Program-made: the position numbers and the translations under genes | Origin: Bacteroidota bacterium | GTDB taxonomy: Bacteria > Bacteroidota > Bacteroidia > Chitinophagales > Chitinophagaceae | Direction: 5' to 3' | Assembly: GCA_016183765.1 (NCBI GenBank) | Contig: JACPEA010000002.1 | Location: 423,832-487,831, forward strand | Length of the DNA stretch: 64,000 bases | The notes under the pieces: model-generated | Database searches by the model: none | The model's input: the letters and a program-made list of their open reading frames with translations, nothing else | Told to the model about the DNA's origin: nothing | Part shown: positions 26,773 to 36,382 of the stretch, in pieces | How positions within the stretch are numbered: position 1 is the stretch's first letter | How the letters are laid out: each line of letters opens with the position of its first letter

Positions 26773-28089
26773 ATGAAACATTGGTTCACATGCATACTAT
26801 GCAGTGCCAGCTTTCCGCTATGGGCACAAAAGGATACCACAGCTGAAAAGGAGAAGCCCTATTCGCTGCATTACCAGTCAACCTTCATTCCCCAGTACCA
26901 TTTCGATTTTCCTGCCGCGTATACCGGCGCCAACAGTCTTTTGCCCAGCGAACAGGTACGTGCCTCTGTGACCGCCACAGCGTACCTGGCCTACAAACCT
27001 GCCCGTAACCTGTACATGGTATTCAACCCGGAAGCAGCAGGCGGCAAAGGATTGAGCAAAACCATGGGCATCGCCGGGTTCCCCAATGGCGAAGTTTACC
27101 GCGTGGGCGATCCGGCTCCGCATCCTTTTATCGGCAGACTGTACGCTGAATACCGTTTTCCGCTCAGCAACAGAAAAGAAAAGCTGGCAGATGGTCTGAA
27201 CCAGGTGGCTGAAACGGCACATACCGATTATTTGTCTGTGCTGGCAGGCAAGTTTGCACTGACTGATTTTTTCGATAATTCCACCATCAGTCATGATGCC
27301 CGTACCCTGTTCATGAACTGGGCTCTTATGGGAAGCGGGGCCTGGGACTATCCCGCCAATACCCGCGGTTATACCCTGGGCACGGTAGTGCAGGCGGTCT
27401 ACCATGATTGGGCGTTCAGAACGGCACTGACCACGGTTCCCATAGAAGCGAACGGACCGGAACTGCAGTTCCGATTCAACAAAGCCATGGGCATGGTATG
27501 GGAGCTGGAAAAAACGCACCTGTTTCAAACAAGTGAAGAAAAGTTTACCACTTTACATGCCGGCATATTCATGAATAAGGCCAATATGGGCAATTACCAA
27601 TTGGCGTTGAACAGCGGAACAGCGGTACCCGACATTACCGATAGCCGTTTGTACGGAAGAACCAAATGGGGCTACTATTTCAGTACGGATAACCATTTTG
27701 GCTGGTTCAGCCACTTTTTCAGGATAAGCTGGAATGACGGGAAGAATGAAACCTGGGCCTTCACTGAAATAGACAGAAGTATTGCTACCGGTATCCAGCT
27801 CAAAGGAAGCCGGTGGAAACGCAACGAAGATCATTTTGCCCTTGCCTTCGTTAGCAACGGTCTGTCACAGGATCACAGGAATTATCTCGCCAAAGGAGGG
27901 TATGGTTTCCTGATCGGCGATGGCCAACTGCGTTATGGCAGAGAGAATATCCTGGAAGCGTATTATTCGATGCATCTTTTCCGGCAGGTATACCTGAGTC
28001 CGGATTACCAGTTCGTATCAAATCCGGGATATAACAGGGATCGAGGGCCGGTGCATATTGTTGCTTTCCGGCTGCATGCATTCCTATAA
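26773..28089 (+). CDS. OprB-like carbohydrate-selective porin
   Basis: Outer-membrane beta-barrel of 438 residues with a cleaved signal peptide (ending PLWAQ). The beta-barrel pattern and the C-terminal segment LSPDYQFVSNPGYNRDRGP followed by a terminal aromatic/hydrophobic strand (HAFL) fit the OprB family. Characterised OprB proteins pass sugars, but here the gene follows a metal efflux operon, separated only by a terminator. A role in metal homeostasis is possible and unproven. The start at 26773 avoids the terminator hairpin. A second terminator follows at 28134. Confidence 0.8.
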   Translation: MKHWFTCILCSASFPLWAQKDTTAEKEKPYSLHYQSTFIPQYHFDFPAAYTGANSLLPSEQVRASVTATAYLAYKPARNLYMVFNPEAAGGKGLSKTMGIAGFPNGEVYRVGDPAPHPFIGRLYAEYRFPLSNRKEKLADGLNQVAETAHTDYLSVLAGKFALTDFFDNSTISHDARTLFMNWALMGSGAWDYPANTRGYTLGTVVQAVYHDWAFRTALTTVPIEANGPELQFRFNKAMGMVWELEKTHLFQTSEEKFTTLHAGIFMNKANMGNYQLALNSGTAVPDITDSRLYGRTKWGYYFSTDNHFGWFSHFFRISWNDGKNETWAFTEIDRSIATGIQLKGSRWKRNEDHFALAFVSNGLSQDHRNYLAKGGYGFLIGDGQLRYGRENILEAYYSMHLFRQVYLSPDYQFVSNPGYNRDRGPVHIVAFRLHAFL

Positions 28090-28133
28090 GAAGCTACGCG
28101 GTAGCGGTAAACCAATTGTTCGTTACAACCATG

Positions 28134-28167
28134 AGGGGCGGGGCTTTTTAGCCCTGCCTTTTTTTGA
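28134..28167 (+). terminator. Terminator after the porin gene
   Basis: GC-rich inverted repeat (GGGGCGGGGC against GCCCTGCC) with a short TTTTTA loop, followed by seven T residues. Confidence 0.75.
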
Positions 28168-28183
28168 TAGTGTACCTGCAAAC

Positions 28184-28206
28184 AAAAAGCCCCGTTATTG
28201 CGGGGC
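28184..28206 (-). terminator. Terminator of the IscA-type gene
   Basis: GCCCCG / CGGGGC stem with a six-base loop; on the minus strand it is followed by five T residues (28188 down to 28184), 22 bases after the stop codon. Confidence 0.8.
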
Positions 28207-28228
28207 CGATTATCTGTAAATAGAAAAA

Positions 28229-28576
28229 TCAAACTGCAAAACTGGTGCCACAACCACAGGTCTTGCTGGCATTGGGATTACTGAAAGTAAAACCGCGGCT
28301 GTTCAGTCCACCCTGCCAGTCGATCTCCATACCGTAGAGGTACAACTGGTGACTTTTATTCATCACACAGGGAACCCCTTCGATAGTGAACCTTTCATCC
28401 GCTGCTTCGGCCTTATCAAAACCCAGTACATAGGTCATACCACTGCAGCCTCCGCCTTTTACACCAAAACGAAGGTGTTGGGTGGTATCAAAGCCCTGCT
28501 CGTTCATCAAACGCCTGATCTCTGCAATGGCACTGGCGGTAAGTGTAACCGGTACGGTTTGGGTCATGGTATCCAT
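28229..28576 (-). CDS. A-type iron-sulfur cluster carrier (IscA/HesB family)
   Basis: Small carrier (115 residues) that receives and hands on Fe-S clusters during maturation of iron-sulfur proteins. The three ligand cysteines are visible: C44 in GGGCSGMTY and C107 and C109 in KTCGCGTSF. The LNSRGFTFSNPNA segment is diagnostic. It stands alone, divergent from the gene at 28760. ErpA, IscA and SufA types cannot be separated by sequence alone. Confidence 0.92.
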   Translation of the reverse strand: MDTMTQTVPVTLTASAIAEIRRLMNEQGFDTTQHLRFGVKGGGCSGMTYVLGFDKAEAADERFTIEGVPCVMNKSHQLYLYGMEIDWQGGLNSRGFTFSNPNASKTCGCGTSFAV

Positions 28577-28759
28577 ACATCTGCTTTTCTATGCAAAGTT
28601 ACATAGAAATACAGGCACCCGCTTACTACCGGTTTTCGATACAGGAAAATTTGTTTTCACCCTTTCCCGCGCTCCCTATCCCCGGGAACAGAACCGGCGC
28701 AGTTTGTTGTAAAAGCGACCGGTACACCCCTGTTTACCTTATTTTTGTTCAAAATTGGC

Positions 28760-29266
28760 ATGATGGACGCTAAATACCTGATACTGGCCGGTGTGGTACT
28801 GGTAGGTTTTATTTCGTATTACTTTTTTTTACGCCCGAAAAGTGAAAAGACCCCGGCAGAAAAACCCGTTGCCGATAAAGGTTCACTGGCTTTACAGTTG
28901 CAGGCATATGAACGTTTGATATTACTGGTTGACCGGATCACCATCAACCATCTTGTCAGCAGGATCAGTTACGAGGGGTTGACGGCACGCGAAATGCAGC
29001 TGGTGCTCACCCGTTCCATCCGCGATGAATTTGACTACAATATTACCCAGCAGATCTACGTAACCCCAAAAACCTGGAATGCCGTTCGTAGTCTCAAGGA
29101 AAAAAACCTGCTCATCATCAACCAGGTGGCCGCCTTATTACCGGCGGGCGCCGGCGCACTGGACCTGAACCGGGCCCTGCTGGAATACCTGGTGCAGGAC
29201 GATAAAGCCAACCTGCACGAACTGGTAAGCGAAGCGCTGAGTTTTGAAGCCAAAAAACTGTTGTAA
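28760..29266 (+). CDS. Membrane-anchored protein of unknown function upstream of methylmalonyl-CoA mutase
   Basis: Hypothetical protein of about 168 residues. One N-terminal membrane helix (YLILAGVVLVGFISYYFFL) is followed by a charged linker and a cytoplasmic helical domain (about residues 45-168) with ERLILLVDRITINHLVSRI and YNITQQIYVTPKTWNAV. The -7 box TATTTTTG (28740-28747) makes the ATGs at 28760 or 28763 the likely starts and excludes the upstream TTG at 28745. It lies 47 bases before the mutase gene. Function not recognised; cotranscription with the mutase is likely. Confidence 0.68.
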   Translation: MMDAKYLILAGVVLVGFISYYFFLRPKSEKTPAEKPVADKGSLALQLQAYERLILLVDRITINHLVSRISYEGLTAREMQLVLTRSIRDEFDYNITQQIYVTPKTWNAVRSLKEKNLLIINQVAALLPAGAGALDLNRALLEYLVQDDKANLHELVSEALSFEAKKLL

Positions 29267-29313
29267 CCGATCGACCCGATCATACGGGTATATTTTTATT
29301 TTAACGATGGCCA

Positions 29314-30879
29314 ATGAGTGAGAAAAAAATATTTACCGACAGCGGGATAGAGATCAGGAAAGTTTACTACCCCACCCCAGAAAACACCCACCAGCCACTG
29401 GAGCAGCCTGGTCAATTTCCCTATACCAGGGGTGTGCAACCGGATATGTACCGGGGAAAACTATGGACCATGCGCCAGTATGCAGGGTTTTCTACTGCAG
29501 AAGAAAGTAATAAACGGTACCACTATCTATTATCGCAGGGTGTGATGGGACTCAGTGTGGCGTTTGACCTGCCCACCCAGATCGGGTACGACAGTGACCA
29601 TGAACTGGCCGAAGGCGAAGTGGGTAAGGTAGGTGTAGCCATCGATAGCCTGGAAGATATGGAGCTGCTGTTCAAAGACATTAGCCTGGAACAGGTAAGC
29701 ACATCTATGACCATCAATGCCACGGGTTTCATACTGCTGGCGTTTTATGTGGCACTTGCCAAAAAACAGGGGGCAGACTTATCGAAGATCAATGGAACCA
29801 TCCAGAATGATATCCTGAAAGAATATGCTGCCCGGGGCACTTATATCTATCCGCCCAAACCTTCCATGCGCATCATTACGGATATTTTTGAATGGTGCAG
29901 CAGTGAATTGCCCAAGTGGAATACGATCTCCATTTCCGGTTACCATATCCGCGAAGCGGGCAGCACAGCCGTGCAGGAGATCGCATTTACGCTGAGCAAT
30001 GGTAAAGCTTATGTTGAAGCAGCCCAGGCAAAAGGATTGGATATCAATGTTTTTGGCAAACGGCTTTCCTTCTTCTTCAACGCGCATAATAACCTGTTCG
30101 AGGAAGTGGCCAAATTCCGTGCAGCCAGGCGTATGTGGGCAACCATTATGAAGAACCTGGGAGCTACCGACGAAAAAGCTATGATGCTGCGTTTTCACAC
30201 GCAAACTGGGGGCGCCACTTTAACGGCCCAGCAGCCCCTGAACAATATTTCCCGCGTAACCATACAGACCCTGGCAGCGGTATTGGGAGGCACACAGAGC
30301 CTGCATACCAATGGTTACGATGAAGCCCTGAGCCTGCCCACCGAAGAAGCTGCCCGTATTGCGCTGCGAACACAGCAGATCGTGGCTTTTGAGAGCGGCG
30401 CCCCGGATACGGTAGATCCATTGGCCGGTAGTTATTTTGTTGAATCACTGACCCATGAAGTGGAGCAGAAAGCCTGGGAACTGATTAACAGGATCGATGC
30501 CATGGGCGGCAGCGTAAGCGCCATCGAATCAGGTTTCATGCAGGACGAGATTGCCAGGAGCGCCTACGAATACCAGCGTAACATAGAAAGCGGCGATAAG
30601 ATCATTGTAGGCGTGAACAAATTCACCATCGATAAAGAGAACCCGATACCTGGTTTGAAGATCGACGACAGCATCCGCACCCTCCAGGCCGAAAAGCTCC
30701 AGGAACTGAAATCAAAACGCTCCGCAGCAAACGTGGAACGCTGCCTGAACCAGGTCATTCTTGCCGCAAAAGAAGGCACCAACCTAATGCCCCACGTAAT
30801 TGAAGCCGCCGAAAACCTCTGCACACTGGGCGAAATTGCCGGCGCGCTAAGAAGTGTGTATGGGGAATACAAAGGGTGA
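29314..30879 (+). CDS. Methylmalonyl-CoA mutase, large (catalytic) subunit without B12 domain
   Basis: Coenzyme B12-dependent mutase interconverting methylmalonyl-CoA and succinyl-CoA. The 521 residues cover only the TIM-barrel catalytic domain; the C-terminal cobalamin-binding domain (DxHxxG) of full-length enzymes is absent and no small subunit lies in this window. Substrate residues can be read by alignment to the Propionibacterium enzyme: Tyr (Y56, in MRQYAGFS; Y89 there), Arg (R174, in KEYAARGT; R207 there) and His (H211, in [11 protein letters not shown]244 there). The Tyr and Arg favour methylmalonyl-CoA over isobutyryl- or 2-hydroxyisobutyryl-CoA. An adjoining palindrome follows the stop codon. 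Confidence 0.9.
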   Translation: MSEKKIFTDSGIEIRKVYYPTPENTHQPLEQPGQFPYTRGVQPDMYRGKLWTMRQYAGFSTAEESNKRYHYLLSQGVMGLSVAFDLPTQIGYDSDHELAEGEVGKVGVAIDSLEDMELLFKDISLEQVSTSMTINATGFILLAFYVALAKKQGADLSKINGTIQNDILKEYAARGTYIYPPKPSMRIITDIFEWCSSELPKWNTISISGYHIREAGSTAVQEIAFTLSNGKAYVEAAQAKGLDINVFGKRLSFFFNAHNNLFEEVAKFRAARRMWATIMKNLGATDEKAMMLRFHTQTGGATLTAQQPLNNISRVTIQTLAAVLGGTQSLHTNGYDEALSLPTEEAARIALRTQQIVAFESGAPDTVDPLAGSYFVESLTHEVEQKAWELINRIDAMGGSVSAIESGFMQDEIARSAYEYQRNIESGDKIIVGVNKFTIDKENPIPGLKIDDSIRTLQAEKLQELKSKRSAANVERCLNQVILAAKEGTNLMPHVIEAAENLCTLGEIAGALRSVYGEYKG

Positions 30880-30885
30880 CAATAC

Positions 30886-30959
30886 AAAATCAAAATTCAA
30901 AAGTCAAAAAAATAGCGTTACAGGACTACTTCTTGTTTTGACTTTTGAATTTTGATTTT
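30886..30959. repeat. Perfect 24-base inverted repeat between convergent genes
   Basis: Arms 30886-30909 and 30936-30959 are exact reverse complements, built from words such as AAAATCAAAATTC, around a 26-base loop. It fills the gap between the mutase stop (30879) and the Pmp3-like gene stop (30963). The left arm is A-rich and the right arm T-rich, so it may act as a bidirectional terminator, but the stem has few G/C pairs. Confidence 0.75.
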
Positions 30960-30962
30960 GCC

Positions 30963-31391
30963 TCAGCTCAGCACTACGATCAACGCATAAATAACGCCGG
31001 GTAACCAGAACAAGAGGGTAAGCAGTACGCTTAACCAGAATTTTCCGTTCAGTCCATGTTCATGCAGTCCAACCGCCAGCGGTGGCAGTAATATGGCAAG
31101 GATGGCCAGCAGTACGGTATTGGTACTGACGTCTTCCCCGGCTGCTTTCATCGCCTTAAATTCCCTGAGTATGGTCTTGGCTTCGCGGAGACGCATTTTA
31201 CGGTCAACCCGGGAAAGACTGCGGAATTCACGCAGGGCATCCGTGGCTACCACGTCATCCAACACGACTTCTTTATTGGGTAGAGATTCGGTTTTGCCCG
31301 TTTTTACCGGTTCTGTTTCGGTACTGGCGGCAGAAAGGGTAACAGAAGTTAACAGGGCAAGGGAGCAGAGTAACAGGGTAAATTTTTTCAT
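30963..31391 (-). CDS. Exported protein with C-terminal Pmp3/YqaE-like domain
   Basis: Protein of 142 residues. A signal-like segment (MKKFTLLLCSLALLTSVTLS) is followed by a polar, charged middle (about 25-88, with REFRSLSRVDRKMRLREAKT) and a C-terminal two-helix domain (about 92-142). That domain has ILLPPLAVGLHEHG and LLTLLFWLPGVIYALIVV and matches the Pmp3/YqaE family of small membrane proteolipids linked to salt and cold stress. Ordinary YqaE proteins are only about 50 residues, so the N-terminal extension is a lineage feature. The ATG at 31391 was chosen over an upstream one at 31475. Confidence 0.78.
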   Translation of the reverse strand: MKKFTLLLCSLALLTSVTLSAASTETEPVKTGKTESLPNKEVVLDDVVATDALREFRSLSRVDRKMRLREAKTILREFKAMKAAGEDVSTNTVLLAILAILLPPLAVGLHEHGLNGKFWLSVLLTLLFWLPGVIYALIVVLS

Positions 31392-31566
31392 AAGGATGGA
31401 TTTTGGATAATGGTTACAATAATCTGAAGCAAAGTAGCAAATAAATTGAAATACCGGTAACCAACTAATCCACATATATCCATCTGCAGAAAAGGGTATA
31501 GAAATAAAGGATCTCCTGCATGGTTGAAACCTGCAAATCTGTACCTTCCCTATCTAAATGATCGCC

Positions 31567-33084
31567 ATGAAAAAGCCGGTTCTATTCTTATGGAGCTTAT
31601 TCCTGCTTGTCACAGCCGGTAATGCACAAACACCCCGTTTTGTCAGTGACAGCCTGGAGAACTACATCAAAACCGGCATGAAGGACTGGCAGATACCCGG
31701 ACTGGCCATCGCCATCGTAAAAGACGGGCAAGTAGTGTATATGAAAGGTTATGGGGAAAGCGATATGGCCACGCACGAAAAAGTAGACGAGAACACTTTG
31801 TTCATGATCGCCAGTAACAGTAAACTCTTTACCGGAACCTCACTGGCGCAGCTGGAGTACAACAAAAAACTTTCCCTGAACGATAAGATCACCCGGTACT
31901 TTCCCGATTTCAGGTTATATGATAACAATGCTACGGAGATGGTGACCATTAAAGACATGCTTTCGCATCATCTTGGCACCAAGACCTTCCAGGGCGATTT
32001 TACTTTCTGGAACGGGAACCTGAGCCGGAGCCAGATCATCCAGCGGATGCGTACATTGAAACCGGAGGGACAGTTCCGGCAGGATTTCGGGTATTGCAAC
32101 AGTTGTTTTTTAACAGCAGGGGAAATCATACCAAAAGTAAGCGGCAAACCCTGGGAAGTATATGTGTACGACAGCATCCTGATGCCGCTCGGCATGAAAA
32201 ATACCCATATGCTCACTACCGGTATTGCGCAAAGGCCCAATGTATCGCGCCCCTACTCTACTTCTTTCACCGGGCAGTTACACGAACTACCGTACGACCA
32301 GGTAGACAACCTTGGTCCGGCGGGCAGTATGATCAGTAATGTAAAAGATATGGCAAAATGGTTACTGTTGCAGCTCGACAGCGGACGTTATGAAGGCCAG
32401 CGCATAATTCCCTGGCAGGTGATCCGCAGAACAAGGGATATGGTAACGACCATCTCCAGCCGCAAAAACAGGGTATACCCCAGTCATTATGCCGGTTATG
32501 GCCTCGGTATATTCATGACAGATTATAACGGCAAACAGGTATTCTGGCATACCGGCGGCGCATTTGGTTTTGTGACCAACACCTGTTTTGTACCGGAAGA
32601 AAAACTGGGGATCACCATTCTCACGAATAACGACAACCAGGATTTCTTTGAAGCGCTTCGTTACCAGGTACTGGATGCTTACCTGGGTGTAGCGTATGTG
32701 AACAGGAGCCTGCAGCTGTTGCCTGCCCACCTGAAAGAAACCCAACAGGCGGTAAAAGAACTGGCTGCGCTGAAAGAACGGGTAAAAGGAAATGCTGCCG
32801 CTTTACCCGTTTCGGCCTATACGGGCGAATATGGCAACGAAATATACGGAACCATCAGCATCAAAGCCAGGGGCAACGATCTGTTCATTAAGTTCAACAG
32901 TCACAACAACCTGACCGCAACCCTCCAGTACATGGATAAAGACGAGTGGTTACTGGAATACAGCAATGCCGCATTCGGTATTTTCCCCGTAAAATTCAAG
33001 ACCGAACATGGCAAAATATTGTCGGTCGACATCAAAGCCAGTGATTTTGTTGAATTCGATTCCTACCTGTTCACAAAAAAATAA
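31567..33084 (+). CDS. Secreted serine hydrolase (class C beta-lactamase fold)
   Basis: Exported hydrolase of about 505 residues with a signal peptide (ending TAGNAQ). The penicillin-binding/beta-lactamase motifs are present: SxxK as S83-N-S-K86, YxN as Y176-C-N178, and HTG (328-330) in place of KTG. The C-terminal 100 residues form a beta-rich domain often found in this group. Substrates in the family include peptides, esters and D-amino acid amides, so the reaction cannot be fixed. The ATG at 31558 adds only three residues. It is followed after 28 bases by an M20 amidohydrolase, and the two probably form a unit. Confidence 0.85.
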   Translation: MKKPVLFLWSLFLLVTAGNAQTPRFVSDSLENYIKTGMKDWQIPGLAIAIVKDGQVVYMKGYGESDMATHEKVDENTLFMIASNSKLFTGTSLAQLEYNKKLSLNDKITRYFPDFRLYDNNATEMVTIKDMLSHHLGTKTFQGDFTFWNGNLSRSQIIQRMRTLKPEGQFRQDFGYCNSCFLTAGEIIPKVSGKPWEVYVYDSILMPLGMKNTHMLTTGIAQRPNVSRPYSTSFTGQLHELPYDQVDNLGPAGSMISNVKDMAKWLLLQLDSGRYEGQRIIPWQVIRRTRDMVTTISSRKNRVYPSHYAGYGLGIFMTDYNGKQVFWHTGGAFGFVTNTCFVPEEKLGITILTNNDNQDFFEALRYQVLDAYLGVAYVNRSLQLLPAHLKETQQAVKELAALKERVKGNAAALPVSAYTGEYGNEIYGTISIKARGNDLFIKFNSHNNLTATLQYMDKDEWLLEYSNAAFGIFPVKFKTEHGKILSVDIKASDFVEFDSYLFTKK

Positions 33085-33112
33085 ATCAATTACCTCTATA
33101 TCCATTTAACAC

Positions 33113-34396
33113 ATGAGAAAATTAATCCCGTTCTGTTTACTGTTCAGTGTGGCCGCTTCGGCCCAGAACCTGCCTGCTGGTTATGAACAGCTGGTAAAAG
33201 ATGAAAATGCCAAAGTAATTGAATGGCGCCGGTACTACCACCAGTACCCCGAATTATCGAACCGCGAGTACAATACTGCCAAAAAGATCGAAGCGACCCT
33301 GAAACAGTTCGGTATCGAAACGCGAGGTATTGCGGGCAGCGGTGTGGTGGGTGTATTGAAAGGAGGTAAACCCGGACCCGTGGTAGCGCTCCGTGCCGAT
33401 ATTGACGGATTACCGGTTACCGAAAGGAACGCCCTTACATTCAGATCAACGGCAACTTCAGAATACAATGGCCAGACCGTTGGCGTTATGCATGCCTGCG
33501 GTCACGACTCGCATATCGCCATGTTACTGGGTGCAGCAGAAGTATTGTCAAAAATGAAGAAAGAGGTTCCCGGCACAGTCGTATTCCTGTTCCAGCCTGC
33601 CGAAGAGGGCGCTCCCGGAACCGAAGAAGGCGGCGCCCCATTGATGATCAAACAAGGTGCACTCGACAACCCGAAAGTGGATGCAGTTTTTGGCATACAT
33701 ATCCAGGCAAGCCTTGATCCTGGTAAGATCTATTATAAACCCGAAGCTTTTATGGCTTCTTCCGATTGGTTCGTGATCAAGGTAAAAGGCCGCCAGACAC
33801 ATGGCGCTTCTCCCTGGCTGGGTGTTGACCCCATCGTGGTAAGTTCTGCCATTGTACAGAACCTGCAGACCATCGTAAGCCGCCAGTCGCAGATCACCAA
33901 AGCGCCTGTGATCCTCACCGTGGGTAAGATACAATCCGGTGTCCGACCCAATATCATTCCCGAGGAAGCTGTGATGGAAGGTACCATCCGCACACTGGAT
34001 GGCAATATGCAGAAAGATGTGCACGACCGTATCCGGAAAATGGCCAGATCGGTGGCAGAAGCCTATGGCGCCACTGCAGAAGTGACCATCGATACCAAAA
34101 CACTGGTCACGTATAACGATCCCAAACTGGTGGCACAAAGTCTGCCCTCACTGCAGAAAGCCGCCGGTGATGGCAACGTAATATTACATCACTGGGATAC
34201 CGGCGCGGAAGATTTCTCCTTTTATGGCACCAAAGCACCCTCGTTCTTTTTTTACCTCGGCGCCCGTGATGCTAAGTACACCCAGGAAAATGCCCCCGGC
34301 CATCACACCCCCGATTTTGTGATCGATGACAGCAAACTGGACATAGGCGTAAAAACCTTCTGCCAACTCGTCTTCGACTACGCCAAATCCAAATAA
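33113..34396 (+). CDS. Exported M20-family amidohydrolase (hippurate hydrolase-like)
   Basis: Di-metal amidohydrolase of 427 residues with a signal peptide (FCLLFSVAASAQ). Metal and catalytic positions are visible in ALRADIDGLPV, MHACGHDSHIAMLLG (with the usual Cys and His ligands), and FQPAEEG (general-base Glu); a further His lies in GRQTHGASPW. The closest pattern is the IAA-amino acid / N-acyl amino acid hydrolase group. It cleaves N-acyl or amide bonds of amino acids; the natural substrate is unknown. Neighbours are a serine hydrolase and an S9 peptidase, all exported, so a joint role in peptide use is a fair inference. Confidence 0.88.
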   Translation: MRKLIPFCLLFSVAASAQNLPAGYEQLVKDENAKVIEWRRYYHQYPELSNREYNTAKKIEATLKQFGIETRGIAGSGVVGVLKGGKPGPVVALRADIDGLPVTERNALTFRSTATSEYNGQTVGVMHACGHDSHIAMLLGAAEVLSKMKKEVPGTVVFLFQPAEEGAPGTEEGGAPLMIKQGALDNPKVDAVFGIHIQASLDPGKIYYKPEAFMASSDWFVIKVKGRQTHGASPWLGVDPIVVSSAIVQNLQTIVSRQSQITKAPVILTVGKIQSGVRPNIIPEEAVMEGTIRTLDGNMQKDVHDRIRKMARSVAEAYGATAEVTIDTKTLVTYNDPKLVAQSLPSLQKAAGDGNVILHHWDTGAEDFSFYGTKAPSFFFYLGARDAKYTQENAPGHHTPDFVIDDSKLDIGVKTFCQLVFDYAKSK

Positions 34397-34407
34397 AACA
34401 GTCATGC

Positions 34408-34450
34408 ATCCACTCATTAACTCATTCACTCATCCACTCATGCACTCATT
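34408..34450. repeat. Array of the octamer TCACTCAT (ATGAGTGA in reverse)
   Basis: Five ACTCAT-containing units between the M20 gene stop (34396) and the S9 peptidase start (34463). It is the reverse orientation of the repeat at 4004-4038. It begins 12 bases after the stop codon. Confidence 0.78.
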
Positions 34451-34462
34451 AAATATTGATCC

Positions 34463-36382
34463 ATGAAACGAATCATCTCCTTAACCATCCTTAGTACGAT
34501 CGCTTCCCTATCGTTCGCACAGACCAGCCTCACCCCCGAGCAACTTTGGAAATTCGGAAGGGTGTCCGGCCTGGGTATTTCTGCAAACAACCAGTACGTG
34601 GTATACCAGGTCAGCACTCCCAATGCTGCTGAGAACAAGAGCTCGCGTAAATTCTATGCCATTGCCACCAGTGGCGGGGAAGCTTTTGAGATCCCCAATA
34701 CAGACAGTTTCCTGGTTAACAGCAAGATCTCTTCCAATAAGAAATTCTTTGCCGAGAGCAGGAACGTAGAAGTGATGAAAGTGACCGGCGCGGCCAAATA
34801 CCAGGACCTCAATAAATCGAATGTATACATCTACAACTCACTGAACTACCGGCACTGGGATACCTGGGAAGACGGGAAGTTCGACCATGTATTTGTTGGA
34901 CCGGTTGTGAACGGCAAAGCCGATCCTGCAAAAGCCAACGATATCCAGTTCAACGAGCCCTTTGATTGCCCCACCAAACCATTTGGCGGTGACGAGGATT
35001 TTGTATGGAACCCCGATGGAAGGCACCTGGTATATGTTGCCAAGAAAAAATTCGGAACAGAATACGCGGTCAGTACCAACACCGACCTCTATGAATATGA
35101 TGCCGAGACCGGCAAAACCCGGAACCTCACCGAAGAGAATAAAGGCTATGATGTAAACCCTGCATTCAACAGCAAGGGACAACTGGCCTGGCTGCAGATG
35201 AAAAGGGAGGGTTATGAGGCCGACAAACAGGACATCATCGTCAGCAATGGCAAGACTAAGCTGAACCTGACTGCACACCGGGACGATATTCATGTGGAGA
35301 GTTTTCTCTGGAGCCGCAAGGGGGACAGTATTTATTTCATCGCCCCCATCAATGGTACCCTGCAGCTGTTTCGTGTGAACGATGCACTGGCAACCAACAG
35401 TACGCCCGTAATTACCCAGCTGACCAAGGGAGATTTTGATATCAGCGCCATTATTGGCGAAGCCGACAATATGCTGTTTGTGGCCCGAAACGATATGAAC
35501 CGGGCTTCTGAAATATACAAGCTGAACCTGTTGAACGGCAAGCTGACACAGTTCTCGAATGTGAACAATGCAGCTTATGCAAAGATCAACAAAGTAAAAA
35601 CAGAGCGCCGTTTTGTGACCACCACCGATAACAAACAGATGCTGGTATGGGTGGTGTATCCGCCGGGTTTTGATCCTGCAAAAAAATATCCCACCCTGTT
35701 GTATTGCCAGGGAGGCCCGCAATCACCTTTAACACAGTCCTATTCCTTCCGCTGGAATTTTCAGCTGATGGCTTCGCAGGGATACATCATTGTGGCACCG
35801 GCACGCCGGGGTATGCCCGGTTTCGGTACAGCATGGAATGAAGAAGTAAGTAAGGACTGGGGCGGACAGGTGATCCGGGACTACCTGAGCGCCATTGATG
35901 CTGTTGCCAAAGAACCTTTTGTAGATAAAAGCCGTTTAGGTGCCGTAGGCGCCAGCTTTGGCGGTTTCTCGGTATTTGCATTGGCCAGTCAGCACGAAGG
36001 ACGCTTTAAAACCTTTATCTCCCACGATGGTGTATTTGATTTCAAAAGCATGTACGGCACTACCGATGAAATGTTCTTTGAGAACTGGGAAAAAGGCGGC
36101 GCTTACTGGGATAAGAACAATGCGGTTGCACAACGTTCTTTCGGCCAGTCGCCCAGCAATTTTGTAGAAAAATGGAATACCCCGATCCTCATCATCCAGG
36201 GTGGACGCGATTATCGTGTACCTATTGAACAGGGGCAGCAGGCATTCCAGGCCGCACAACTGAAGGGCATCAAAAGCCGGTTCCTCTACATACCCGATGA
36301 GAACCACTGGGTATTAAGTGCCCAGAATGCATTGGTATGGCAGCGTGAGTTCTATCAATGGCTGGATGAAACATTGAAGTAA
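34463..36382 (+). CDS. Exported S9-family serine peptidase (prolyl oligopeptidase type)
   Basis: Secreted peptidase of 639 residues with a signal peptide (ISLTILSTIASLSFAQ). The N-terminal part (about 25-380) has repeats of WDxx/VYVxxx type that suit a beta-propeller. The C-terminal alpha/beta hydrolase domain has the nucleophile in GASFGGFS, the acid in IQGGRDYRVP and the His in PDENHWVL. Such enzymes release short peptides or act as dipeptidyl or acylaminoacyl peptidases. The stop codon overlaps a 34-base perfect palindrome. Confidence 0.9.
   Translation: MKRIISLTILSTIASLSFAQTSLTPEQLWKFGRVSGLGISANNQYVVYQVSTPNAAENKSSRKFYAIATSGGEAFEIPNTDSFLVNSKISSNKKFFAESRNVEVMKVTGAAKYQDLNKSNVYIYNSLNYRHWDTWEDGKFDHVFVGPVVNGKADPAKANDIQFNEPFDCPTKPFGGDEDFVWNPDGRHLVYVAKKKFGTEYAVSTNTDLYEYDAETGKTRNLTEENKGYDVNPAFNSKGQLAWLQMKREGYEADKQDIIVSNGKTKLNLTAHRDDIHVESFLWSRKGDSIYFIAPINGTLQLFRVNDALATNSTPVITQLTKGDFDISAIIGEADNMLFVARNDMNRASEIYKLNLLNGKLTQFSNVNNAAYAKINKVKTERRFVTTTDNKQMLVWVVYPPGFDPAKKYPTLLYCQGGPQSPLTQSYSFRWNFQLMASQGYIIVAPARRGMPGFGTAWNEEVSKDWGGQVIRDYLSAIDAVAKEPFVDKSRLGAVGASFGGFSVFALASQHEGRFKTFISHDGVFDFKSMYGTTDEMFFENWEKGGAYWDKNNAVAQRSFGQSPSNFVEKWNTPILIIQGGRDYRVPIEQGQQAFQAAQLKGIKSRFLYIPDENHWVLSAQNALVWQREFYQWLDETLK

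Noticed and set aside
30963..31475. Longer start at 31475 for the Pmp3-like gene
   Set aside because: Adds 28 residues of mixed character before a perfect signal peptide beginning MKKFTLLL.
34838..35722. Antisense frame of 294 residues opposite the S9 peptidase gene
   Set aside because: Cys/His/Ile-rich shadow; the plus-strand peptidase has a complete domain set across the same bases.
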